Positions 36,929 to 49,200 are shown, numbered from the stretch's first letter. The stretch is DNA of 64,000 nt from Lethocerus indicus (GCA_019843655.1 JACDQD010000005.1:29336954-29400953), one strand, 5' to 3'. Numbers and translations: made by a program. The notes: generated from the letters alone by a model not told the origin.

Positions 36929-39194
36929 AGAGGGCTCGCCAGTTGGCCTCCTCCCCGCCGGTGTAATGACAGCGTTTACATTGTAATTCTGTTATTAACA
37001 GCAGTCCGAAAAACGAGGATGGGCCGAGTTGGTTCGGCGGTACCGCCACCAGAAGAGCGCACGGAGGAGGAGCCCGCTACTTTCTCTTAATGGCCGGCGA
37101 CCTTCGGAAACACTTTTCCAGGTAAACCAGTTTAACGGGAAATATTCGGAAAGGCAATCGGTTTGGAATTTCCCCACATAATATCATAATTATACAGACG
37201 GAGCCGACTATTTAAGAATTACAGATTGTTTCCTCCGTCCGATTTCGTTATAAAAGAACCCGGGGACCAACCTTTTCAGGGCTCGCCTAGTTATTTTCCC
37301 CGGTATTCGTGCGCGTCACGGCCATGACTTTTGTGGCCACCGAGTTGAGATGAAATTTAACACACTCCAAACCACTAAAAGCACAGGGAGTCTCATGAGC
37401 CATCTCACTACGGTTCTTTTTGTTACGTTTAAACCACCCCCTTCCTACTTTACTCTTTCGGAACACTAAGTAAATTAACACTTTTAATATTTTTTAATTA
37501 AGATATTAAAGATATTAATATCTAATTTTAGACAACTACAGAGTAGCATTAATGTGGGAATGATGAATAATGGTCATACAATAATGATAGTCTCTTATAT
37601 AACTTGGAATATATAACAGTTTTTAAAATTTATCGTCCAGAATTTCCATCTTACCTCATATCGGCGCTAGATTACTGTTACTGTTGGGTTATGCAGGCTT
37701 ACAGGAAACTTCCTATTATGACTTCTTGTGTTGAATTAATCTTTTCCGCAATTTTCTTACGTACATTCTGCAGGAGGTTCTCACAGTTGAGTACGTATTT
37801 TCCACTTCAAGAGTTGTCTAGAGTGACTCTCCAAGGACTCGCTTATCCACAGTCAGTAGCATTCCTTCAGTGAAATACAGGAGTCGGGTACTTGACACTT
37901 ACTGCACTGTTACAGGAATTATTACGGAATTAAAACTCAGTTTGATAGACAAGCGGATCACAGCCCCCCCAAGGACGGGCCATCGTCCGCTAAAAAACAC
38001 CGATGAATAATTCATCTATAGAATATAATTATAATTGGGCCGCGAGTCGAGGGTGGACAATCTGTGCAGTCCATCTGTACTAGTCCAATTAAGAGGTCGG
38101 GTCGATGGTATCTCGGTGGCGGGCGGGCCTCAGTGGCGGCCCACCGCGATCATATCTGCGCTCCGCCGTGACAATTAGATAGCCCAGTTTTACAGACAGA
38201 CACGCTCGCACTCAGGCCACCGCTTCCCTCTATCTAATGAGAGCGTGAACACCTGGGCCGGGCCACATCGCATGACGCCCACCATCCAAAACACAAACTC
38301 CCCCATAGCTTTCAAAGCGTCTCGAGAAGCTGACACAGACTTCAAGACTGAAATACAAATTTTATTGATTAACGGAGGGCAATATGAATACCATATTTGG
38401 TATACTCTGTTGCTAGTTTTAAACATTACATTAATACAGTGAAACATTACCACATTGTCCATACATATTGTAAGAAATAATCCTCAGAAGTACGAAAGTA
38501 TTGACAATACAAAAGTTCGCAATTCTTGTAACAGTATTGATCTAACAAGCTATTAGACAACGTTGTTAGACTGTTGATGACAAAGTCAAATTTTGTAGCT
38601 TAGAACATGTAGAGGGAAAAATGAATATCTTAAGTTGCATAGCGATATACTCAGTCGAATGCTATGGACAATGGTGAGAAGCCGAAAACAGTTTGGCTTA
38701 GAACGAGACACGGTCGGGCCTTTATCCGTGATCGATGGTCGATAGCCGTGTCGCGGCTATCGGGGAGCCGAGAGAAAGGTCGAAAACCAAGCTTAGCTTA
38801 GGGGTCGATGAGGATTGAAGTGGGTAGACCTTTTAGCGGGGGGCGGTAAAACGTTTTGTGCCCTAGTGGGGCCGGTGTAGGTCCCGTGTATGTATAGACT
38901 AATTACCGCGAGAACTGAAAGTGGTGGTGGTAGGGCGGCGGGGGCAAGGCCTGTAATTGAGGTATATACGTGCCGGCGGGGGCGGACATAACTCTGGGGG
39001 GGGCGCGGGGACCGCAGGGCCCGGGTCCCACCTCTAAGCCGGCCACACTGCTGGGACTTCGGGAGCGGACGAGGAAAGATACAACTTTTATTATCGGGCC
39101 CGGTGTGCGAGCCCCACGGGCTAACCGCATTAAGAAGGCGGCCCTGAGACGCGGCGTTAATCTTGTTTCATTCCGGCAAAGTGCAGCCGCTCTC
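36929..39194. other. Non-coding stretch, nothing recognised
   Basis: Unique DNA with GC-rich patches at 38080-38170 and 38930-39190. The AT-rich segment at 37485-37530 has several ATATTAA inverted motifs. The 135-codon frame at 38970-39377 is open through the CCCT/CT repeat and is not a gene. Confidence 0.6.
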
Positions 39195-39235
39195 GCTCCC
39201 TCCCTCCCTCCCTCTCTCTCTCTCTCTCTCCCCCC
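39195..39235. repeat. (CCCT)n/(CT)n microsatellite
   Basis: Several CCCT units pass into CT dinucleotides and a C-run. It is a simple repeat. Confidence 0.85.
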
Positions 39236-42040
39236 GTTCCACCGGCCGCCCCTCGAAAACCCCGTCAGGACGTCGCCACTTAGTGGGATTTCATTAGGGG
39301 GTGGGGGCGCGCTCCAACTCGGGCCGGCGGCAAGGGTTGTCCCGCCCTTAGAATTGCGGAAAATCGGCCTCTATTAAGACCGGCTATAGATCCCTTGATT
39401 TTTACTTGTTCGCTTGTTTCATCAATTCGAGGTTACCGTAGGTTAAGAATTGACTCGCTGTAAAAGGCCGCCCTGTTGCTTTTTACCGATTTAAAAAAAG
39501 CGAAATTGGAATAATAATAATTCGGAAGAAATATGCTTCATTATACTAAACAGACCATTCACCAATTCAACCGGTATATCTTAATTTTTCTTCTATAGAA
39601 TACACTATTCTATCGTGAGGTACAGTATATTTTGAAGTGATTTTGATTGAGTATCCAGTTTACATTTCCAATTATACACGATATTATAAACACAAAGATA
39701 GAATTCGCTCTAGTCTGGTATACAGGAGAGTAAAATCTAAAATAATTTGTTGTGGAAAACTCATTATTATCATCACAGGATTAGATGCAATTGAACATAT
39801 TCAGAATTTTAAATAACATAGAGTGGAATAGAATAGATTAAATCAAAACATTCAATGAGAAACATTATTTTACATTGGTAACTTTTATTTTATTTAAGAA
39901 GCTAAACTTTTAATGGTGTTACTGATCTCAAACGCACGGTTTCAATCGGGCAATGAAGCAATTTATTCATCAGAGAATTTAAATTACCTAATTGTTATTT
40001 GAAGGGAGATACAATGGGTGGGATTGAAGAACTGGTGCCGAGGAGGAGGAGCCCGTAATAAGTGGTAAGGTTGCCAACAAAGGGTCTTTATAACTTATTG
40101 AACTGCACTACATTGGGGGATTTCCTTATTAATGCTCGTTAAGACGCTACCGCGTCTAATGCTGCTCAATAATACCGGCCACCGCTCCAACAAGATAACA
40201 CAGCCTCCCACATCTGAAATTGGCCGAAATTTGTTCCTATAAAATAAATATATTCGCTCTGTCCAATCGGTTTTCCTACTCGATAGCAAAATGGTAGCAA
40301 TTTCGACTCACCGTTCTTCATATTTCTGTGTAAAATTCGCTGAAAATCACACCAAGAGCTGGAGGTTTAGAGGACTATTTTCTTAAAGGTCGGTAAAATA
40401 TGGTTAAATTTAAATAAAAAAGAGGCTCGAAAATTAAGGCGTATACGTCGGAAATAAATTATTTTACCGTATGTGATAAATGATCGTTTAATACATATAA
40501 TTACGGATGCATTACCTGTAGGGATGTTACCTCAGATAATTTTATTAGTAGTACATTAGTACACATGCTTTAGCACGTTAACATGGGGGATGTTTCTTTT
40601 TTTTATTATTTAAAAACTTAATATAGGGAACATTATTATTATTATGCATCATTGAACCGTATAATGATACACCGAACGCTTTCATTAATGTGTTTCTTGA
40701 TTTTATTGCACAATAATTCTAAAAACCCATAAAATATGGCCACACGATTTACATATACGCCCTCATTTACTCATGGAAATGAGTCGGGGCCCAGCTTACA
40801 TTAACACTTAAAAGTGTTCTAAGATGCTCTCGCGATTTTAAGATTCTTTATTAATAGGGCAATTTCCTTTTGACGGGATCACACATTGAAAACTTTATTA
40901 AGGTTTTCCCACAGTCAGTAGACAATGTGAACATCCGCACGTGGCGAAACAGGGCTTCTCTGTGTGTGCTTTGCATGGAATCGATGGAAGGAAGCAGGAA
41001 AAACACAAACGGTAGGAATGAGCCAAAGTTGAAGAAGAGCATGTTATTAAGAGAATTTAAGGTTAAAGTGTTGAGAGTGAACATGTTGCCGCAAAAATGG
41101 CGTATGCAGTTAAAAGAAATGTTTAGCTAAGAAGTCAACACAGCAGCGTATAATTCGAGACACAAAAATGGATGGTAGGACGGCATTTAAAAACCGAACC
41201 GACGACCGGATGGCCGGTAACGGGGTTTCCAATACAATAAAAGCTAACGGGGACTTATTAATTAGTCGTATGAATGGGCGGGTAGGGCATTAATTCGGGG
41301 CCAATTACCGATTCATTACAGCAATTATTCGTGTCCTCCGTCTGTCACGCCGGCGGGATACAAATTGGGTCCCTCGATACAAGTGGCCAGTTCCTTCCGC
41401 AATTTCGAAATGAGGAGAAATTCGACTGGAAACAAGGAGTCGATAATTCGCGGCGGGTTTTTCGGCTACTATTTGCATTTTTGTGACGTGGCGGGAGGGA
41501 GGGGGGCGGTGGTAGCACATGGCGGGCCATGTTACCCGGAGTAATTACTCCGCTCCTTCCGGCTTCTCCGGCATGCCCGCCGGCTTCATTGTAGTCGCCG
41601 CACACAACGCATCTCTCATGCAAACGAGACCGCCGGCAGATACGGCCCAATTATAAAATTTCGCCCGGCCCTCTCCCGAGTGGAGGAGAAAAAAAGGCGA
41701 CGGTATCATCCACGGCTGCCACGGGACGGTTTCGGGCACCTGTTGAGGTGGATTTTTTTTGGGGAAGGGGGGCCGGCGGGCCTACCAAAAGGAGGGAAAA
41801 AGAAAAGGCGGATGGAAACAGGGGCGGAAACCGCACTAATTTCGGGTAATAATCGCGCGTGCGGCCACAGCCACCGCGTGCCACCTGATATTCGGTAGAA
41901 CCCAACACGGGCACCCAAAACATGTTAAAACTATACACCCTATATATAAACTCTCCTTGTTCTTACCGTTCCTCAATATTTTCCAAGCGAACTAAATATT
42001 GAGTAATAAATATGTACTGGGAGATTTAATATAAAATTAT
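39236..42040. other. Non-coding stretch with a GC-rich multi-frame patch
   Basis: No gene recognised. At 41345-41940 many frames on both strands are open at once, which reflects local GC richness. The frame 40870-41130 (plus, 86 codons) has a balanced amino-acid mix but matches no family I know and has no splice or start context that I can support. Confidence 0.55.
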
Positions 42041-42046
42041 AACTAG

Positions 42047-42335
42047 TACCGTAGATTTCGTGTGTTTCTGTCTCCTCTCGCTGGTTTGGTTTCGTCTGCT
42101 CGCCATCTTCAGTAGCGGCACGACAGACAACCACCGCAGTACAAGTGATAGTGACAGTGCAGTGAGGATGCCCGAAAAACATCGAAAGTGCCAAAAGTGA
42201 CTAACACCGCTACTGAAGATGGCGAGCAGCCGAAACCGGTCTAGCAAAAGACCAAACCAGCGAGAGGAGACAGAAACACACGAAATCTACGGTATTCCAA
42301 CCCCTCGCAGACCACAAAACAGGTATTTTAAACTA
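42047..42335 (+). mobile_element. Fold-back retroelement-like copy 3 (opposite orientation)
   Basis: The left arm starts TACCGTAGATTTCGTG and the right arm ends with the complementary sequence, then the one-sided extension reading out to CAGGTATTTTAAACTA. The extension is on the right here, so the fixed 3' end is on the plus strand, opposite to copies 1 and 2. The loop sequence (GTACAAGTGATAGTGACAG..GAGGATGCCCG) nevertheless has the same plus-strand orientation as in copies 1 and 2, so it is inverted relative to the fixed end. The left arm lacks about 18 nt around the GGTCTAGC segment. A possible target duplication is AACTAG at 42041-42046 and 42331-42336, which is short and overlaps the terminal motif. 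Confidence 0.75.
42209..42245 (+). ncRNA. Hammerhead-ribozyme-like motif, copy 3 right arm
   Basis: Positions are: stem I strand GCTA 42209-42212; core CTGAAGA 42213-42219; stem II GGC 42221-42223 with GCC 42229-42231; GAAAC 42232-42236; 2-nt loop CG; GTC 42239-42241 with predicted cleavage after C42241; stem I strand TAGC 42242-42245. Every invariant core base of CUGANGA...GAAA...UH is present. In this copy the motif is in the sense orientation, just upstream of the fixed end, as expected for a retroelement-borne ribozyme. The bulged U at 42220 may weaken it. Confidence 0.45.
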
Positions 42336-42674
42336 GAACATGCCCACCTAGAGCTAGGGCTCTTAGTCTACACATGGTCCATCTGCCGCTAGGTATGTTA
42401 AAACAGTACTAGTATATAATACGGGAGTGTAGAATTTAGTACTACATGGACAGCAAGTAGCCAAAGATTCTACTGTGGAAAATTTACCACGGTGGAAAAT
42501 CATGGAGAAATTTGGATAGAAAGCCAAAACCCGCAGGATTTTTGGAATAAGAGATAACGTAGATCAAAACTAAAACTTATTTTAAGGCAGGAAATAGAAT
42601 GAACAATCTTTAAATTCTAACGGCAGTCCCTCCCGCGTTTTTAAATTTTAAAACGACGTTGCGCCTCAGTCATA
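42336..42674. other. Non-coding stretch beside fold-back copy 3
   Basis: Unique DNA. A small inverted motif AGAGC-TAGG-GCTCT lies at about 42351. Nothing else is recognised. Confidence 0.55.
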
Positions 42675-42985
42675 TTTTATTCATCGCTCTTGCGATTTCC
42701 TGTTTACAAACGCTTGACCCGACGGCGGGAGACACCGGAAGTGGAAAACCCGGGCTTGGGGGCCCGGCTCGCATCGACTACAACACCCTGCCATAAGGAA
42801 CAATTACGCACAGACATATACCACTAAAAAGCACCCCTCGCCACACACTACGGCGTTATAACTTCGGGGCGTCGTTCCCTCCAGGAAGGGTCCTGCCCGG
42901 GCGGTGGGGCACCCACAGTAAGATATGTCTGAGAAGACGTATTTCAAGTTGTGCCATAAGCCTGACTCCGACTAGAAGGCCTAGT
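42675..42985 (-). mobile_element. Possible decayed LINE 3' end (weak)
   Basis: A sharply bounded GC-rich block with many CpG dinucleotides is embedded in AT-rich DNA. Read on the minus strand it contains GCTTTTTAGTGGTATATG and ends near GATGAATAAAATATG. A TTTTTAGTGGGTA-type motif followed by a GC-rich tail is familiar from 3' regions of R1-like insect LINEs, but I see no reverse-transcriptase remnant, poly-A tail or target duplication. It may instead be unrelated unique sequence. Confidence 0.2.
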
Positions 42986-44501
42986 ACAGCTAAAACAAAA
43001 TGGAATGAATGAAAAGGTGTCCACAATCTCGGTATACCGTCAGCACTGTCTGCAGTTTCTATTTATTTCTTTATTAAATTTAGTCATAATTATCTCAATT
43101 ATGATAAAAGTAAATAATCAAGCAAATTAACTATTATTTCGTTTAATTTTTTGTGGGGATTGATCGAGCAAAGTTGATTACTTCTAAGTATTTAACATTC
43201 CAGTCAGGACTCATGCCATTTAAATATTTTTAATACATATTGAAATAAGAATATTGGCAATTTTCATACCATATGTTTCCCTCCGAAAGCTAGTTCGTTC
43301 CAAACCGGTCATCGATTGTTACCTCTTCTGGGACCTTTCTGTCTGTATTCGCGTTTCGTCCATTTAGTACAGATGGGCCAATTTTACGCAGGGCCAGAAT
43401 TGTTAAAATATATATTAATACGATACATTTTGTTCGACGTCTCCTTTCGGCCCGCAGCCGAAAAGAACAAGAAACGTACACTAATTTGGACAGAATCGCT
43501 GACATTTATTTGGCATTCGGCTTGTGGTAGTCGTCCCGCTTCAGATTAGAATACCTTCGTCTTCATTTCTGTACCCCATTAAACGAAACGATCCGATTAA
43601 CCTGGGCAAATATTTCGGCTAAGACAAAAAAAAACGTTATTGATATTTGCATTCCGAGCACGCTCCTTATAACCCTTCCTCGGGGGGAGGGATCAGCTTG
43701 CGAAGCTGTTCACTTCTTTTTTTTTTCTTGTGTGCAGCTTCTGAATCTGTTTGAACAGTTGCCGTTTTTTCTTCTCGCGCGGGCCCACACCAGGGTTTTT
43801 TTTTGGTGGGGAGAGGGGTGAGGGGTAGGCCCGGGTTTTTGCCCGGCTCACGGCCGACCGTGGAAAAAACTCAACGTTAATAGGCGCGTAAAAAATCTCT
43901 TTTCGGAACATCTGGTTTAGGACTGACGAGCGCGAAAAAAATTATATATAACCCTCTCCTTCTTAAAATGAGAACGACAATGCACTAACCCTAATCGGTC
44001 ATCGGGAGTGATATTATTTACACGGGGTATAATGCCGAAGAACGCCAGCGTTTCACCAACTGCTGCCTCCATTCATAATTTCTTTTATGAACTCAACTCT
44101 GCCTTTATTAATTATTGACTAATGAACACAAAATAGTAGAGTATCTTTCGCTTCTTTCAGCCCTAAATACACTACACTAAATATTACATTTCTTTAATAA
44201 TATGCCATTAATTTTTTTCATATAAATGCTAAAGCCGTGGTCAGTATACATTCATAATTAATGAAAGTGGTTCGAACCCCGGAGTGAGATAATACTGTCA
44301 GTTATATAGTTCCGACACCCTCTGTACAACTTGTGCTCAACTTAATGCGCTCAAACTAATGTTTTTATAACCCCCTCCCCGTTGAATACAGAGGCCGAGA
44401 CTATCGCTCGGACAACGGTACGGAATTCAAAAGGGACTTGAACCGCTAAATGAAGGGGAAATGGGATGGGCGCTATTAAATTGATAAAGTTAACTGGGAA
44501 C
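42986..44501. other. Non-coding stretch, nothing recognised
   Basis: AT-rich unique DNA with a T-rich and G-rich patch at 43710-43860. No gene recognised. Confidence 0.6.
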
Positions 44502-44522
44502 GAGAGAGAGAGAGAGAGAGAG
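44502..44522. repeat. (GA)n microsatellite
   Basis: A perfect GA tract of about 10 units, followed 42 bp later by a second GA tract. Confidence 0.9.
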
Positions 44523-44564
44523 CGAGCCACCCCCACGGCTTAATTGGAGCCCGATATGAATAGG

Positions 44565-44589
44565 GAGAGAGAGAGAGAGAGAGAGAGAG
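44565..44589. repeat. (GA)n microsatellite
   Basis: A second perfect GA tract of about 12 units. The pair within 90 bp would be a candidate cluster of GAGA-factor sites in an arthropod, but this is untested. Confidence 0.9.
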
Positions 44590-45381
44590 GGCGGACGGCC
44601 GGGATCAAAAGGGGATGAACTGCCCCCGGGCCAGACCGGCACCGATATTATTAAACCGGTCATTAACAGCCCCTTTCAGAACCCGTTTTGGATATAACTC
44701 GTCACGTTCTATGTACAGACGTCATGGATATATATATACACAGAGTCAATTTAGTGGGGGCTCAGTTCGTATAATTTCTCTTTTTATATAGATATCTACA
44801 TGATGTATTATGAGGTATTTAAACTGATTAGCCCCTAATACATAAAATTTATATTATATTACTACACCATCGTTAGACTTTAACTAACCATAATAAGATT
44901 TTAAGGCATGAAGCGTATTCTTACTTATATTTTTAGTTCATTCTCTCCTAGGACCCCATGCAAAAGCCCTATTCGTATCGGACCTCCACATATGACGTGG
45001 GGGTGGCTCTATCAAGCATTTTTTTTACTCACAGTATTAAATGTCTAATTCAACATCAGTTCAATATTTTTTGGACCGAACACGGTACCGTCGTCTTCGG
45101 AATGTCTCGAATATTCACTGGGCAATCGGAACTTTTTTTGAGAGGGCAACAAAGCCCCGCGGAGGATGAAATACAGACCTGCCTGTGTCGCTCTTGATCC
45201 CCGAATCCGTACGCTTTCCCAAATTAATTATGATAAACGACACCAACACCGAGGCGATATATTAGCGTCCCATTAGGGCTGAATTATAGCGATTTCGGGC
45301 TCTCTGACTCTCGGGAAAATGCGGCCGTCCGGTCCCGGGCATATTGAAATAAAGCCGTTTATAGGTGGCCGGCCGCGTACG
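44590..45381. other. Non-coding stretch, nothing recognised
   Basis: Mixed composition; a 79-codon frame at 44958-45197 has no domain. No RNA or transposon was recognised. Confidence 0.6.
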
Positions 45382-45480
45382 GGATAAATCATTTCAAAAG
45401 CCGCTCGGGATAAATTAAACATGAATTACCGTCGGTGAGCGGGCCACCTCGTCGAGGATCTGATTTGTGGCCACTTTCAC
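45382..45480. repeat. Duplicated non-coding module, copy A
   Basis: Three blocks recur in the same order at 46106-46216: GGATAAATCATTTCAAAAG (45382-45400), GGATAAATTAAA-ATGA (45408-45424), and CTGATTTGTGGCCAC with flanks (about 45455-45475). Spacing between blocks differs by 7 to 22 bp between the copies. Reading frames are not conserved across the blocks, so this is a non-coding duplication, perhaps of a cis-regulatory element. Confidence 0.55.
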
Positions 45481-46105
45481 CGGCCGTGAAGACGCGCGAG
45501 TCTGTCTATTTGCATCTTCGTCGGACGATATACCTTCCAGGCGATATGGCAGGGTCCAGTGACATGTATTCAGAGTGAACTCTTTGAATTCTCCATAGGG
45601 GAGGGCTATTAAATGAAATTGTATGAAAACTGAATAACATTTATCATAAGGATATTTCAATTATTAGTATTAAAACGTTGATAATATAATATTTCAATAA
45701 GGAATAATCAAAGAAAATAATCGTTGTTCTTTGAGAGATTCATCATTTTTATTATTGATAGGTTTATTAAAAAATCTCCGGCAGAACGTTTTGAAATGTG
45801 GAACTCAATTTTCAACACCATTTCAACGGTGGTCTGGAGCAGTGTTCCGGACGATAAATGATGACCGCTATGGACATTGAACATCGAGAATCATCCTCTG
45901 CCCCGGTTACTGTCGTTACCGCAACCCGTTACTATTTTCGTGTCCGGTTCGCGTCGGTAGGACAAAAAATTATTTCCTTACAAAGAAGATCCATTATTAT
46001 GATTTTTAAAGGCGCTGGAAAATTTTTAATTCGGAGCTCATTTTCAATTCCCCCTCGAAGAATCTATACGGCATTTAGATTTATCGGTTTGGATAAATGA
46101 CTCGC
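45481..46105. other. Spacer between the duplicated modules
   Basis: No gene recognised. An 80-codon frame at 45858-46100 (plus) has no domain. The A/T-rich part at 45620-45770 has no repeat that I can name. Confidence 0.55.
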
Positions 46106-46216
46106 GAGATAAATCATTTTAAAAGGTGTGTACCTCGTTCTCTGCGTGTGAGGTGGATAAATTAAAGATGATGTATTGGGCCGTTGTGTTGTGAAGGACT
46201 GATTTGTGGTCACACT
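46106..46216. repeat. Duplicated non-coding module, copy B
   Basis: This is the counterpart of the module at 45382: GAGATAAATCATTTTAAAAG (46106-46125), GGATAAATTAAA-ATGA (46155-46171), and GGACTGATTTGTGGTCAC (about 46196-46213). Block 1 is identical in 18 of 20 positions. The copies lie about 720 bp apart in the same orientation. Confidence 0.55.
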
Positions 46217-49200
46217 TTCTCTCTCCTGGTGGCCACTCCTTCTCAACCTTCTGGTCGTCTCGTCTCACAGAAGTATAACACGTCCAAGAATATTTAACAC
46301 TTTTGTACAACCGACTACAAAAGGCGAGTCCCGTTAATTCGCCGCACAGAGCCAAAATTGGCCGTCATTTACGGTACGTTTTCATTCAACAACAAGCCGT
46401 CGAAAATGTAACAGATGTACAAATCGTTTTAGTTGTTCCTTACAAGTCAACGCTTCTTATTTTTCATTGTCTGTCACACGTCCTGTTGCATTCACTCCTC
46501 AAAAATTAATGGTTGCCGCTTATTCTTTAAAATTAACTTCCATAGACACCAAGGCAACAAGGCATAATAATAAAATGTTTCTAAATCTATGTATATCAAA
46601 AACTGAAACATGAAATATTTTTAAGATTCAATACGTACTTAAATTGTGACAAAATACAAAGTGCTTGCGAACGATGATAATTCGTTTCCTTAAACAGTCT
46701 TCTTGTTTTTGAGAAACTGAAACTGTAACATTCAAGATCATTATTAGAAACATATATGCTTCTTTATTCTCTAGGTTTTAGTCAGTTTCATATTATGGTG
46801 CAGTAAACTAGATTTACCAAAATATGGTAAGGTATCAACGGAGGTAGGAATTCCTCACCAACTGCATACCTACAGAGGATGCTGGGAAACTGAAATAGGT
46901 AAGACTTTTTTATCGTATCACAGGAGTATTCGGTCAATACTGTATTTGAGATATTCATTTATCCTACTTACACTGTTACAGTACTGACTGTGGTTAGTAC
47001 AAAACCCCGAGGGCTGTCAATATTTTAAATTCACTAGAGGGCTATTACAACAACCGGTATAACTTGGAAATATTGTACTAGAGGAAACGTGACTTTTCAC
47101 GAGTGGAGTCTTCGGTAGGGCTCATGAAAATTCGTCCATCTAGTTTCTGTCGGAAGGACTTAATAAATCCATCCGGGGGTCGACTTCTGTACAGTTTCAT
47201 ATTTCATGGGCCAGGACAGAAAGTCAGATCGATCCGAGCGGGCTTAAGCTTCTCTGCGGGTTCAGCTCCGTTTCAGCCCGTGTGTTTGATGATGTCTGAT
47301 AAGTTTTTCTCTCGAGGTGTTTGAAGTTGGAAGGAGTGGCCGGACGCCGGTCAGCGCCTGGAGAGGGAAGGCCAAAGGTCGGCCCGGGGCCCGATGGCGT
47401 GGGCGTCACACCTATCACGTGACTTGGCGGGCCCCAGCTCTAATTCCTTCATTATTGCCCCTAATTATACTTGGCGTGTATCCGCATTTGCGCCCGGGCG
47501 ACACACAAGACCGGTTCCACCGGTACGGACGCGCACACACACACTTGGGCCCAGATGGGCGCCGGCCTACACATGCCCGCGGGCACCCGACACACCGAGA
47601 GCTGGCCAACGGCTCGAGAAAAGACCGGGCCAGATATATTTCCAACACCGTCGGATTGATATCTTATTACGTGTTCTGATATACAAGCGGCGCCGGCCGA
47701 CCTTTTCGCTCCGGGGGCCCTGAACGCTCCTATTACAAGGTTTTACGGGAGCGATATAAAATATAGCTTAATCTCTCCGATACAACGATATTTCGCTTTA
47801 AACGATTTGTTTAATATTTCAAAAATCTATTTACACACCTACTTCAATCAATGAAGGATAACGGCAGACGCGCAGTATTGAACACAAACCTCAATTTCTT
47901 TTCATTACTGAACTTTCTGAAACTGAAGAAGAGAAACATCCACCCTCGATTCTTCCATCCTCATTTCTCTTCTTATACCTAATTCTCCAAAATACCACAC
48001 CGGATCCGACATCATCGAGTAGTCCAGACGAGTTATAACAAATCGAACGTTTGAACTAAATACTTCTAAGTTTTTTTATATGCCGGACATCTCTTACAAC
48101 GCATTTTAGTAACCTACAAAAAGCTACCGCTGATGGTAAAAACAGAAACCTCTTTGCACTCATATTATTAACCCATATTAATACATCTTTGTGTATGAGA
48201 TAATTTATTTCAGAAGGAATATCAATAATTCATAATCCTGTCGGAAAAATTGTGACTACCGACACCTCCCGGTGTACTGGTTAGCTCCGGCACCATCCCT
48301 ATTATTCACGCGGTATATTACCCGTTGAATGGTAGCGCGATTTCAGAGTCAATTTAAAAACTGTATACATCCCTCAATAATTAGACACTATCTGCGGTCA
48401 CTGCTATCGGCCTGTCAATTTTAAATACTCTCTCCCCATCTGCCATCGCGTTTGAAGCGCCGGTGAAATAATAAAATGGCTGTTTGTTGTGAAAACGTAG
48501 TCGAGAATTGCGATAAACTCGTACTTAAGATAATATCTGGCGTTCTCGCGCTGTTTGTTCCTACTGTTTTCCGACAACTCACTTTAATGTGCCGTCTCCG
48601 CGTTTTCACATGTAATTACGACTGATAACGTAATTGCGTTAATGGCGAAGCGTGTTTCGACCCCCTCATTATTGTAGTAGGACGTCGTTTGTACAGACGT
48701 AATGACGAGAATAGCGGCGGAAGAAGTGAAATTGAGACTGCGTAATTGGTTCCTGTTTGCGTCCGTCCTGTGGACGCGACCGGAACAATCCGGTGAGATT
48801 CTAGTCCACGATTAGAATTTGAAGAGTTGGATAAAAATTCAGAAAAATCTATTTTCGTAGATTTCTTAACGTTATTATCTTAACGTCCAGTATAGGGCAG
48901 CCGAGACAGCGTAGGCCACCTAGCGGACACTCGATAAACCAGCTGCGGCCGCACCGTTATAGTACCGTTAATTTCAGTATTTCGAACATCTTTTTCAAAT
49001 ATATTTTCCCGTATTTTAACTGCGAATCCAGCCAAAGATCAGGACTAAGTAATTCTCTTCGCGTCGATAGCTTCCCGGGTGAGATAGCGGTAAATTGATA
49101 CACTCGTAATCCAAACAGGAAATGCCGCGATTTCCTCGTTCAATCTAAAAGAAATGTGCCACATAATTATAATCCGGACCCGACGTCCGGCCGGGGAAAA

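Noticed and set aside
38970..39377. 135-codon frame, plus strand
   Set aside because: GC-rich patch plus CCCT/CT repeat; the opposite strand is also open and the translation is low-complexity.
40870..41130. 86-codon frame with balanced composition, plus strand
   Set aside because: The opposite strand is open over the same bases (40851-41084), no family is recognised, and no start or splice signals can be supported.
44290..44301. TAATACTGTCAG, matching the start of miR-8/miR-200
   Set aside because: The match stops after the seed region and no flanking hairpin arm is visible.
45415..46355. Run of minus-strand frames over the duplicated module
   Set aside because: In the frame shared by both copies the protein sequence is conserved only over about five residues; the DNA blocks are conserved but the reading frame is not.
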